From assembly GCA_934122035.1 (NCBI GenBank), contig CAKOVP010000021.1, forward strand, positions 1 to 23,450: DNA of 23,450 bases, read 5' to 3'. Both the position numbers and the translations under genes were made by a program. The first letter of the stretch is position 1. Every line of letters begins with the position of its first letter. The notes below the pieces were generated by a model. The model searched no databases and was not told the origin of the DNA. It saw only the letters and a list, made by a program, of their open reading frames with translations. Below are positions 4,598-12,406 of this stretch, in pieces. This DNA is from an uncultured Clostridia bacterium (GTDB lineage: Bacteria; Bacillota; Clostridia; TANB77; CAG-508).

Positions 4598-4626
4598 TTG
4601 ATTTTTTGGCAAAAACAGGGTATAAT
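4598..4626 (+). promoter_or_regulatory. Promoter of the rimP-nusA-infB operon
   Basis: TTGATT (4598-4603), 17-base spacer, TATAAT (4621-4626). Predicted start is about 4633, giving a leader of roughly 86 bases ahead of rimP. It is arranged back-to-back with the promoter at 4562-4590. Confidence 0.85.
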
Positions 4627-4650
4627 AATTAAAGCAATATGAGAACGGAC

Positions 4651-4678
4651 AGAAGAGTGGAACAAAATCCACTCTTCT
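4651..4678 (+). promoter_or_regulatory. rimP leader hairpin
   Basis: AGAAGAGTGGA (4651-4661) pairs perfectly with TCCACTCTTCT (4668-4678) around a 6-base loop. No T run follows, so it is not a classical terminator. From memory, hairpins with GAGTGG-type arms are common upstream of rimP in Bacillota. They may be processing or pausing elements, or serve autoregulation by NusA or IF2, but this is not established here. Confidence 0.7.
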
Positions 4679-4718
4679 GAAATGTTATATAGCAAAATAA
4701 AAACGAGGAGGTTTAAAT

Positions 4719-5165
4719 TTGTCAAAGATTGAAGAAAAAATTGAAGAACTTGTAACTAAACCAATAGAAAATATAGGCTATAGAGTTTATGATGTAATGT
4801 ATGTAAAAGAAGGCAAAGATAACTACTTAAGAATATTTATAGACAATGATAAAGGAATTAGTCTAGATGATTGTGAAAAAGTAAATAACGAAATTACAGA
4901 TATGCTAGATGAAGCAAATATAATAAAAGACCAATATTTTTTAGAAATTTCATCACCAGGAGTAGAAAGGCATATTAGAAAAGATAGCCACTTGGAACAG
5001 AGTATTGGAAAAGATGTAGTTGTTAAATTATATAAACCACTTGAAAATAAGAAAAAAGAAATAATAGGAAAATTAATAAAATTTGATGAAAATACTATTA
5101 CTATAGATAATATAACAATACAAAGAGATAATATCAGCTCAATGAAAAGAGATTTTAAATGGTAA
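4719..5165 (+). CDS. rimP: Ribosome maturation factor RimP
   Basis: A 148-aa protein starting at TTG 4719, with GAGGAGG eight bases upstream. RimP binds the 30S subunit during late assembly and helps S12 and neighbouring proteins dock. The N-terminal domain has the family pattern YRVYDVMYVKEGKDNYLRIF (about residues 22-41), then DDCEKVNNEI and the conserved FLEISSPGVER (about 76-86). A small SH3-like C-terminal domain follows (VVKLYKPLENKKKEIIG). Length is normal. It is first gene of the nusA operon, 22 bases before nusA, as in other Bacillota. Confidence 0.95.
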   Translation: MSKIEEKIEELVTKPIENIGYRVYDVMYVKEGKDNYLRIFIDNDKGISLDDCEKVNNEITDMLDEANIIKDQYFLEISSPGVERHIRKDSHLEQSIGKDVVVKLYKPLENKKKEIIGKLIKFDENTITIDNITIQRDNISSMKRDFKW

Positions 5166-5187
5166 AGAAAGGATTGATTATAAAAAA

Positions 5188-6393
5188 ATGAAGAAGAATG
5201 TAAAAAAAGTAGAAAATAAAGGAATTGATAGCACAGAATTAATTATGGCTCTAAACGAATTAGAAAAAGAACAAGGTATAAAAAAGGACTTTGTATTAGA
5301 ATCAATAGAAACAGCTTTAGTTACAGCATATAAAAAGAATTTTGATGTTGTAGAAGATAATGTTAAAATTACAATGAATCCAGAAACTGGCGAAACACAC
5401 GTATATGAAGAACTTGAAGTTGTTGAACAAGTAGAAAATGAGAATACACAAATATCTTTAGAGGATGCCCAAAAGATAGATGTAAAATATAAAGTTGGAG
5501 ACATTGTAAAAAAAGAACTAATGCCAAAGAACTTTGGTAGAATAGCTGCTCAAACAGCAAAGCAAGTAATTGTTCAAAGATTAAGAGAAGCTTCTAGAGA
5601 TGTAATTTTTAACGAATTTACAGAGAAAAAAGGAGAAATTGTTTCAGGTATTGTTCAAAAGGTAGATAAATCTATAGTTGTTTTAGATTTAGGAAGAATA
5701 GAGGGTATTATGCCAATAAAAGAACAAATACCAACAGAACATTACTATGTAAATCAAAAATTAAGAGCTTGTGTAGCAAATGTAGAGAAAGGACCAAAAG
5801 GTTCTACTCAAATAATTGTTTCTAGAGCAAATAATGAATTTTTAAGAAAGCTATTTGAACTAGAAATACCAGAAATATATGAGGGATTAATAGAAGTAAA
5901 GAGTATTTCAAGAGATCCAGGAAAAAGATGTAAAGTTGCAGTTTATTCTCCAAACGAAAATATAGATCCAGTTGGCTCTTGTGTTGGACAAAAGGGAATT
6001 CGTATTCAAAATATAATAAATGAATTAAGTGGAGAAAAAATAGATGTAATAGAATGGAATGAAGATCCATCTACATTTATTGCAGAAGCATTGCTTCCAG
6101 CACAAGTTATGGCTGTAGATATAAAAGAAGAAGAAAAATTTGCGCAAGTAATAGTTCCAGATGAACAACTATCTTTAGCAATTGGTAAATCTGGTCAAAA
6201 TGCAAGACTTGCAGCCAAACTTACAAACTGGAAAATTGACATAAAGAGTGAAACTCAATTTAGAGAAATGCTTGCTAAAATGCAAGAAGAAAATAATGAA
6301 ACAAATAGTGAAGATGATTTAGAAGAGAGAATGGAAACTGAGGAGCAAGCAGAAGTTCCAGAAGTAGAAAGCTCTAAAGATAGTGAAGAATAA
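5188..6393 (+). CDS. nusA: Transcription termination/antitermination factor NusA
   Basis: A 401-aa protein at ATG 5188; GAAAGGA lies 14 bases upstream, a rather long spacing, with no better in-frame start. NusA binds RNA polymerase and nascent RNA, modulating pausing, termination and rRNA antitermination. Visible domains: an N-terminal RNAP-binding domain (MALNELEKEQGIKKDFVLES, to about residue 130), S1 domain (GEIVSGIVQKVDKSIVVLDL, about 150-215), KH1 (with DPVGSCVGQKGIRIQNII, about 260-280) and KH2 (with EQLSLAIGKSGQNARLAAKL, about 328-347). A Glu/Asp-rich tail of about 35 residues follows KH2. This is the short Gram-positive form without the acidic repeats of Proteobacteria. It sits between rimP and ylxR in the conserved operon. 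Confidence 0.97.
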   Translation: MKKNVKKVENKGIDSTELIMALNELEKEQGIKKDFVLESIETALVTAYKKNFDVVEDNVKITMNPETGETHVYEELEVVEQVENENTQISLEDAQKIDVKYKVGDIVKKELMPKNFGRIAAQTAKQVIVQRLREASRDVIFNEFTEKKGEIVSGIVQKVDKSIVVLDLGRIEGIMPIKEQIPTEHYYVNQKLRACVANVEKGPKGSTQIIVSRANNEFLRKLFELEIPEIYEGLIEVKSISRDPGKRCKVAVYSPNENIDPVGSCVGQKGIRIQNIINELSGEKIDVIEWNEDPSTFIAEALLPAQVMAVDIKEEEKFAQVIVPDEQLSLAIGKSGQNARLAAKLTNWKIDIKSETQFREMLAKMQEENNETNSEDDLEERMETEEQAEVPEVESSKDSEE

Positions 6394-6406
6394 AGGAGTG
6401 GAAAAT

Positions 6407-6670
6407 TTGAAAAAAATACCACAAAGAAAGTGCTTGGGATGTGGAGTTTCTAAGGACAAGAATGAACTAATAAGAATTGTAAAACAAAGTGATGGAAACA
6501 TATTTATAGACAAAACTGGCAAGGCAAATGGAAGAGGCGCATATATATGTAATAATGTCCAATGTCTGGAAAAAGCTATTAAGTCTAATAGATTAGAAAA
6601 AAACTTTGAAACAAAAATAGAGAACAAAATTTATGAAAGCTTAAGGGGTGTAATTATTGATAACAAATAA
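6407..6670 (+). CDS. ylxR: YlxR family RNA-binding protein
   Basis: An 87-aa protein. TTG 6407 is chosen because AAAGGAG (6392-6398) is eight bases upstream and because translation then begins MKKIPQRKCLGCG, the usual YlxR start; a GTG at 6383 inside nusA lacks a site. The family (DUF448) is a small fold with conserved RKCLGCG...KNELIRIV and GRGAYIC motifs, seen here at about residues 7-24 and 43-49. It was reported as an RNA-binding or nucleoid-associated regulator and, in some species, an RNase P partner; its role is not settled. It follows nusA by 13 bases. The usual next gene, the L7Ae-like ylxQ, is absent. Confidence 0.93.
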   Translation: MKKIPQRKCLGCGVSKDKNELIRIVKQSDGNIFIDKTGKANGRGAYICNNVQCLEKAIKSNRLEKNFETKIENKIYESLRGVIIDNK

Positions 6671-6714
6671 CCATAATGAACAAATAAAAAACTTTAATAT
6701 AGGGGGTGGAAATA

Positions 6715-9700
6715 TTGGCTAAGCAAAAAATACACGAACTTGCAAAAGAACTTGGTATATCAAGTAAAGAAGTCTTACAAAAAGCAAAAGAACTTGGTAT
6801 AGAAGTGGCAAGTCATTTAAGTAATGTAGAGGATGAGCAAATTAAGAAAATAAAAAATGCTTTTTCTAATAATTCAAAAGACGAAGTAGCAGACAAAAAG
6901 GCTGAAACAAAGAATAAGAATGTAAAGGGAAATAAAGTGGAAGCAAAGAAAGACAGCAAAAAAGAAAATAAAAAGGATGCACCAGTAATAATAAGACGTG
7001 AAGTTATATTAAGTGATGATGAAGAAACTAAAAAAGAAGAAAAGAAAAATGAGCCTAGAAAAGATGTTGGTTTTGTAAATAGAAGAAATGATAAGGATTA
7101 TAATATTGTTTATAGAAATAAACCTAATAAGCCATTAACAGTAAATGAATTATTTGGACTTAATAAAAAAGAAGAAAAGAAACCAGTTCAAACAAAAGCT
7201 GCAGAAAATAAAGAAGAAGTAAAACCAGAAGTTAAAAAGGAAGAAAAGCCTGTAGTTGTAGAGAAAAAAGAAGAAATTAAAAAGGAAGAACCAATTGTTG
7301 TAAAGGAAAATGTTAAAACTGAAGTGGCTCCTAAAACAGCTCCAAAAGTAGAAAAAGAAGTTTCAGAAGTAAAATCAGAGAATAAAAAACCTGAAACTAT
7401 ATCAAATAAAGAGCCAAATAGAAAACCTTTCCAAGCAAGAAACAATGACTTTAGAAATAATGACCGTAACTATGGAAACAGAGATAGAAATGAAAGATTT
7501 TCTAATAATCAACATAGAGATGGAGAAGGCTTTAGAAGAAACAGATTTAATGATAACAATAATAATAATGGTTATAATAATAGAAATAATAACTTCCAAA
7601 ACAGAAACAATAGAGACAATAATGGTTATAGGAATAATTCAAATGGCTTTAATAAAAATAATGGTGGATTCAACAACAGAAATGGACAAAATGGTGGATT
7701 TAATAGAGGTCCACGTCCAATGGATGAAAGAAGAATTGACAAGAAAATTAATGATATTCTAGAAACAGAAATAGTAGAAAAAGAAAGCCAAAGAGATTAT
7801 TCTACAAAGGCAAGTTTTAAAGCTAAAAGTAATAGATTTGAAGAAAAACAAAATAAAACAAAATCAAGAAGATTTAATGGTGAAGAGTCTTATGACGAAG
7901 GTAAGTTAAAGAACTTAAAACAAGTAGATAAATTATCTAATATGTTTGAAGACCAAGATGGTGGAATGTTAGATTATTACGATTTATCAACAGAACGTGG
8001 TAAAAAAGGAAAACGTAAAAACCAAAAAGGTCAAGAAGAAAGAAATAAACAAAAAATATTTAAACTTACAGAAATTACAATACCAGAATCAATAAGTGTT
8101 AAAGATTTAGCTGCAGAACTTAAAAAGACAAGTAGTGAAGTTATTACAAAATTAATGTCTTTAGGAATTATGGCTACAATTAATCAGGAATTAGACTTTG
8201 ATACAGCATTCTTAGTTGCAGGAGAATTTGGTGTAACAGCAAATAAGAAAGAAACTGTAAATGAAGAAGAAATATTATTTGATGAGTCAGAAGATAAGGC
8301 AGAAGACTTAGTACAACGTCCACCAGTTGTTGTTGTTATGGGACACGTTGACCATGGTAAAACATCACTTCTAGATGCAATAAGAAAAACAAATGTAATA
8401 GAAGGAGAAGCAGGAGGAATTACACAACATATAGGTGCTTATAAGGTATCTATAAATGGCAGAGAAATTACTTTCTTAGATACACCAGGTCACGAAGCAT
8501 TTACTAGTATGCGTGCTAGAGGAGCTCAAATTACAGACGTTGCAATACTTGTTGTTGCAGCAGATGATGGTGTAATGCCACAAACAGTAGAGGCTATAAA
8601 CCACGCAAAAGCTGCTGGAATTCCAATAATTGTTGCAATAAACAAAATAGATGTACCAGGAGCTAACCCAGAAAAAGTAAAACAAGAATTAATGCAATAC
8701 GAATTAGTTCCAGAAGAATGGGGTGGAGATACTGTATTTGTAGAAATATCTGCAAAACAACATATTAACATAGACCAACTTCTAGAAATGGTATTACTCG
8801 TTTCAGATATGCAAGATTTAAAAGTAAATCCAAACAAACAAGCTAAAGGTGCTGTTATAGAAGCAAGACTAGACAAGTCAAAAGGACCTATTGCAACAGT
8901 ACTTGTACAAAGAGGAAAATTGGATGAAGGTGATACAATCGTTGTTGGAACTTCAATTGGTAGAATAAGAGCAATGAAAGACGACAAAGGAAAACCTGTT
9001 AAGAGTGCAGGACCTTCTACACCAGTAGAAATTATGGGACTTACAAAAGTACCAGAAGCTGGAGAAACTTTCTATGAAGTTAAAGATGAAAAAATGGCTA
9101 AACACTTAATAGAAAGAAGAGAAAGAAAAGCCAGAGAAGAAGCAATGAATGCTTATAACAAAGTAACTTTGAGCAACTTATTTGACCAAATGGCAAATGC
9201 AGATTTAAAACAATTAAATATAATTGTAAAAACTGATGTTCAAGGAACAGCAGAAGCATTAAAGCAATCTCTAGAAAAATTATCTGATGATGAAGTTGCA
9301 GTAAAAGTAATTCACTCTAGTGCTGGTGCAATTAATGAATCTGATGTAAACCTTGCAAAAGCTGCAAAAGCAATAATAATAGGCTTTAATGTAAGACCAA
9401 ATACAATTGCAAAAGAAGTTGCAGAAAAACAAGGAGTAGAAATTAAATTATATTCTGTAATTTACCAAGCTTTAGAAGATGTAGAAGCTGCTATGAATGG
9501 TTTACTAGACCCTATTTATGAAGAAAAAGTAATAGGAAATGTAGAAGTAAGACAAACATTTAAAGTTTCTAATGTTGGAACAATTGCAGGTGGTTACGTA
9601 AAAGACGGTAAAGTAGAAAGAAATGCAGGAGTTAGAGTAATAAGAGATAATGTTGTAATACATCAAGGCAAGTTAATTTCTTTAAAGAGATTTAAAGATG

Positions 9701-9864
9701 ATGCAAAAGAAGTTGCTAAAGGATTTGAATGTGGACTTCAAATTGAAAACTTTAATGATATACAAATTGGAGATGTTATAGAAGTATATGTAATGGAAGA
9801 AGTAAAAAGACAAAAGAAGTCTAAAGCAAAACAAGTAGAACAAGAACATAATGCTAATTTATAA
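6715..9864 (+). CDS. infB: Translation initiation factor IF-2
   Basis: 1049 aa from TTG 6715 (AGGGGGTGG at 6701-6709; translation starts MAKQKIHELAKELGI, the standard IF2 N-terminus). IF2 is the GTPase that brings fMet-tRNA to the 30S and promotes subunit joining. Order: IF2_N module (residues 1-50), a Lys/Glu-rich linker, an unusual Asn/Arg/Gly-rich segment (about 238-335), and a second IF2_N module (ITIPESISVKDLAAEL, about 455-505). The GTPase domain follows with G1 GHVDHGKT (543-550), G3 DTPGH (589-593), G4 NKID (643-646) and G5 SAK. Beta-barrel and C-terminal fMet-tRNA-binding domains follow, ending in a basic tail. All GTPase motifs are intact. It is longer than many bacterial IF2 proteins because of the N-terminal low-complexity region. 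Confidence 0.97.
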   Translation: MAKQKIHELAKELGISSKEVLQKAKELGIEVASHLSNVEDEQIKKIKNAFSNNSKDEVADKKAETKNKNVKGNKVEAKKDSKKENKKDAPVIIRREVILSDDEETKKEEKKNEPRKDVGFVNRRNDKDYNIVYRNKPNKPLTVNELFGLNKKEEKKPVQTKAAENKEEVKPEVKKEEKPVVVEKKEEIKKEEPIVVKENVKTEVAPKTAPKVEKEVSEVKSENKKPETISNKEPNRKPFQARNNDFRNNDRNYGNRDRNERFSNNQHRDGEGFRRNRFNDNNNNNGYNNRNNNFQNRNNRDNNGYRNNSNGFNKNNGGFNNRNGQNGGFNRGPRPMDERRIDKKINDILETEIVEKESQRDYSTKASFKAKSNRFEEKQNKTKSRRFNGEESYDEGKLKNLKQVDKLSNMFEDQDGGMLDYYDLSTERGKKGKRKNQKGQEERNKQKIFKLTEITIPESISVKDLAAELKKTSSEVITKLMSLGIMATINQELDFDTAFLVAGEFGVTANKKETVNEEEILFDESEDKAEDLVQRPPVVVVMGHVDHGKTSLLDAIRKTNVIEGEAGGITQHIGAYKVSINGREITFLDTPGHEAFTSMRARGAQITDVAILVVAADDGVMPQTVEAINHAKAAGIPIIVAINKIDVPGANPEKVKQELMQYELVPEEWGGDTVFVEISAKQHINIDQLLEMVLLVSDMQDLKVNPNKQAKGAVIEARLDKSKGPIATVLVQRGKLDEGDTIVVGTSIGRIRAMKDDKGKPVKSAGPSTPVEIMGLTKVPEAGETFYEVKDEKMAKHLIERRERKAREEAMNAYNKVTLSNLFDQMANADLKQLNIIVKTDVQGTAEALKQSLEKLSDDEVAVKVIHSSAGAINESDVNLAKAAKAIIIGFNVRPNTIAKEVAEKQGVEIKLYSVIYQALEDVEAAMNGLLDPIYEEKVIGNVEVRQTFKVSNVGTIAGGYVKDGKVERNAGVRVIRDNVVIHQGKLISLKRFKDDAKEVAKGFECGLQIENFNDIQIGDVIEVYVMEEVKRQKKSKAKQVEQEHNANL

Positions 9865-9870
9865 AAAATA

Positions 9871-9904
9871 ATCTATGGGAGTAGCAAAAAATACTCCTGT
9901 AGAT
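9871..9904 (+). promoter_or_regulatory. Hairpin between infB and rbfA
   Basis: ATCTATGGGAGTA (9871-9883) pairs with TACTCCTGTAGAT (9892-9904), 13 bp with two G-U pairs and an 8-base A-rich loop. There is no T run, so it is not a good terminator. An mRNA-processing or stability element that sets infB/rbfA ratios is possible. Confidence 0.6.
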
Positions 9905-9932
9905 TATAAACACAGGAAGGAATGAATTAAAT

Positions 9933-10316
9933 ATGAGCAAGAATGAAGCAAGACTTGGCAGAATTAATGAAGAATTAATGAAAGCCATAAGTCATATTAT
10001 AACTTATGAACTTAAAAATCCAGATGTTACTGGAATGATAAGTGTTACAAGATGCAAAGTAACTCCAGACTTAAAATATGCTAAAGTATATGTTAGTTTA
10101 TTAAATTCTAAAAATGTAGAAAAAACAATGCAGGGATTAAAAAATTCTGCAGGATTTATAAGATCTCAAGTTGCTAAAACAATAAATTTAAGAATTACTC
10201 CAGAGCTTGTATTTGAATATGATGACTCTATAGAACACGGAGAAAAAATAGACAACATATTAAAAGAAATAAGCAAACAAGACCAAGAGTTAAAAGAAAG
10301 ACTAAAAAACAAATAA
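9933..10316 (+). CDS. rbfA: Ribosome-binding factor A
   Basis: A 127-aa protein at ATG 9933, with AGGAAGGA upstream. RbfA is a KH-like protein that binds the 30S near helix 1 of 16S rRNA and acts in late maturation and cold adaptation. The sequence shows the family pattern: RLGRINEELMKAISHIITYE (about residues 7-26), TGMISVTRCKVTPDLKYAKV (about 34-53), and the C-terminal LRITPELVFEYDDSIEHGEK. Its length is normal. It lies in the conserved order after infB; the small ylxP sometimes found here is absent. Confidence 0.95.
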   Translation: MSKNEARLGRINEELMKAISHIITYELKNPDVTGMISVTRCKVTPDLKYAKVYVSLLNSKNVEKTMQGLKNSAGFIRSQVAKTINLRITPELVFEYDDSIEHGEKIDNILKEISKQDQELKERLKNK

Positions 10317-10355
10317 AATATAGCACACGAAATTAACTTTAGAAAGAGGATAAAG

Positions 10356-11309
10356 ATGACTTTAGATAATATTTTAGAAGAAATAAAAAATGCAAATACA
10401 ATAGCAATACTAGTACACGAAAATCCAGATGGAGATGCTATTGGAAGTGCAACAGCTATGCATCTTGCTTTAAAACAACTAGGCAAAGATTCAGATGTAA
10501 TTATACCAGAATATCCAAAGGAATTTGAATTTTTACCTGGAGCAGAAGATATAATAAAAGAATCAAGTGTAGAAAGTTATGATTTGGTTCTAACACTAGA
10601 TTGTGCAACAGTAAAATTATTAAATGGATGCACAAAATATTTTGAAAATGCAAAAACAAAAATAGCAATAGACCATCATAGTAGTAACACTATGTTTGCA
10701 GACTATAACTATGTAGACCAGGAAGCACCAGCTTGTGCACAATTATTACTAGTGGTATTTAGCTATTTTAAAATTGAAGTAAATAAGGAAATAGGAACTT
10801 GTATACTAACAGGAATAATAACAGATACAGGTGGTTTTAAATACGAAGGTGTAACCGCAGAAACATTTAGATTTGTTGCAGGCTTATGCGAAAAAGGTGT
10901 AAAGGTTTCTAAGGTATACCAAAAGGTATTTGCAAGTAAAACAAGAGCAAAATTTGATTTACATAGAATAGCATTAAATAGAGTTGAATTTTTAGAAAAT
11001 GGGAAAATTGCATTTACATATATTACCAAAAAAGACGAAGAACAAGTTGGAGCTAAAAATGGTGACTATGACGGAATAGTTGAAAATGGAAGAGAAGTTG
11101 AAGGAGTTGAAGTATCTGTATTTTTAAGAGAAACAGATAAAGGAATAAAAGTTTCACTTCGCTCAAAAGAGTATGTGGACGTTTCTAAAATTGCCATGAT
11201 ATTTGGTGGCGGTGGACACGTTCGTGCTGCTGCTTGCAAAATGCAAAATGGTACAATAGAACAAATAAAGAATCAACTAGTAAATAGCATAAAACCTTGT
11301 TTAAAATAA
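10356..11309 (+). CDS. nrnA: Bifunctional oligoribonuclease / pAp phosphatase, DHH family
   Basis: A 317-aa protein at ATG 10356, with AAAGAGGA upstream. NrnA-type DHH phosphoesterases degrade nanoRNA (2-5 nt) and dephosphorylate pAp. DHH motifs: NPDGDAIGS (about residues 23-31, metal ligands), DCATV (about 83-87), IDHHSSN (about 107-113) and DTGGFKYE. The C-terminal DHHA1 domain carries GGGGHVRAAACKM (about 285-297), a slight variant of GGGHxxAAG. In Bacillota, an nrnA homologue often lies between rbfA and truB, as here. It could alternatively act on cyclic dinucleotide breakdown products; the fold and context fit NrnA best. Confidence 0.9.
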   Translation: MTLDNILEEIKNANTIAILVHENPDGDAIGSATAMHLALKQLGKDSDVIIPEYPKEFEFLPGAEDIIKESSVESYDLVLTLDCATVKLLNGCTKYFENAKTKIAIDHHSSNTMFADYNYVDQEAPACAQLLLVVFSYFKIEVNKEIGTCILTGIITDTGGFKYEGVTAETFRFVAGLCEKGVKVSKVYQKVFASKTRAKFDLHRIALNRVEFLENGKIAFTYITKKDEEQVGAKNGDYDGIVENGREVEGVEVSVFLRETDKGIKVSLRSKEYVDVSKIAMIFGGGGHVRAAACKMQNGTIEQIKNQLVNSIKPCLK

Positions 11310-11324
11310 TTTTGGAGCATATAG

Positions 11325-12224
11325 ATGATAAATGGAATTATTATAATAAATAAAGAAAAAGAATACACATCAAATGATGTTGTAAGAATTGTAAAAAAAA
11401 TAACTAAAACAAAAGTTGGACACACTGGTACATTAGACCCTAATGCTACTGGTGTGCTACCACTTTTATTAGGTGAAGGTACAAAAGTTTCTAAATATTT
11501 AATAAATCATAATAAAGAATATGAGGCTGTATTACAATTGGGTAAAAAAACTGAAACGGCAGATGGAGAAGGAATTGTAATAGAAGAAAAAGAAGTGCTT
11601 CCACAAATGCTTAAAAAAGAATTTGTAGAAGAAACCTTAAACAGTTTCATAGGAGTGCAAAACCAAGTACCACCAATGTATTCTGCAATAAAGGTAAATG
11701 GCAGAAAATTGTATGATTATGCAAGAAGCGGACAAACAGTTGAGGTAAAAGCAAGAAGAATAGAAATATATAATATAAAACTTATAAAAATAGATGAAAA
11801 AGAAAAACAAATATTTTTTAGAGTAAGTTGCTCAAAAGGTACATATATAAGAACTCTATGTGAAAATATTGCAGAAAAATTAGGCGCTGTTGGATATATG
11901 AAAGAATTAAATAGAACAAAAGTTGGAGACTTTAAAATAGAAGATTCTATAAAAGTAAAAGAGCTTGAAGAAAATATATTAAAACATAATTTATCTAAAA
12001 TAATAACAATTGAAGAATTATTTAAGGAAAAAGAAAAAGTAGAACTAACAGACAACGAAATAAAAAAATATTTAAATGGTGTTCAAATTCCTGTAAATGA
12101 AATATATAGTAAAACAAATAATAACAATAACGAAGAAATTTGTAGAGTATATTATAAAAATAAATTTATAGGTTTAGGAGTAATAAAAAACGAAAAATTA
12201 AAAAGAGATATAGTAATTCAGTAA
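11325..12224 (+). CDS. truB: tRNA pseudouridine-55 synthase TruB
   Basis: A 299-aa protein at ATG 11325, with TTGGAG six bases upstream. TruB makes pseudouridine 55 in the T loop of tRNAs. It starts MINGIIIINKEKEYTSNDVV and contains the catalytic motif GHTGTLDPNATGVLPLLLGE (about residues 33-52), whose Asp in TLDP is the nucleophile. Further motifs are QVPPMYSAIKVNGRKLYDYA and the RVSCSKGTYIRTL segment. The C-terminal PUA-like part includes an Asn run (KTNNNNNEE). It is the last gene of the operon here: a terminator overlaps its stop codon, and the ribF and rpsO genes that often follow are absent. Confidence 0.95.
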   Translation: MINGIIIINKEKEYTSNDVVRIVKKITKTKVGHTGTLDPNATGVLPLLLGEGTKVSKYLINHNKEYEAVLQLGKKTETADGEGIVIEEKEVLPQMLKKEFVEETLNSFIGVQNQVPPMYSAIKVNGRKLYDYARSGQTVEVKARRIEIYNIKLIKIDEKEKQIFFRVSCSKGTYIRTLCENIAEKLGAVGYMKELNRTKVGDFKIEDSIKVKELEENILKHNLSKIITIEELFKEKEKVELTDNEIKKYLNGVQIPVNEIYSKTNNNNNEEICRVYYKNKFIGLGVIKNEKLKRDIVIQ

Positions 12225-12251
12225 TATAAACTGAATTGCTATTTTTTATTT
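12212..12251 (+). terminator. Terminator of the rimP-truB operon
   Basis: AGTAATTCAGT (12212-12222) pairs with ACTGAATTGCT (12230-12240), 11 bp with one G-U and a 7-base loop, followed by ATTTTTTATT. The left arm includes the last codons of truB and the first base of its stop. Confidence 0.85.
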
Positions 12252-12358
12252 ATAAGTGCAAGAGCAAATACTGAAAATTTCTAAATTAATTCTAGTAATA
12301 ACGTTTTGCTAAAACATTTATTAATTATTTTAAAAATTCTTTTAAAAAGAAAAAAGTA

Positions 12359-12367
12359 TGGTATAAT
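12359..12367 (+). promoter_or_regulatory. Extended -10 promoter for the transketolase genes
   Basis: TGG-TATAAT at 12359-12367, an extended -10 element. The -35 region is poor (TTCTTT at 12337-12342 with a 19-base spacer). Predicted start is about 12374, 33 bases before the first gene. Confidence 0.65.
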
Positions 12368-12406
12368 AATTTCGTAAATAAAAATAATTGTAGGAGCGTG
12401 AAAATT

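Noticed and set aside
4339..4632. Plus-strand 97-aa frame opposite the 93-aa minus gene.
   Set aside because: It runs through the consensus divergent promoters and the start region of the minus gene, lacks a ribosome site, and has no convincing protein character.
7402..7762. Overlapping frames over the Asn-rich part of infB as extra proteins.
   Set aside because: They arise from the AAT/AAC-rich repeats read in other frames (Ile/Met/Thr-rich); infB itself is clearly the coding frame.
8526..8987. Long minus-strand open frames opposite infB, and similar ones opposite nusA, the S41 protease gene and others.
   Set aside because: They are shadows of conserved genes on the plus strand, with Ser/Phe/Leu-rich composition typical of reading A-rich genes in reverse and no ribosome sites.
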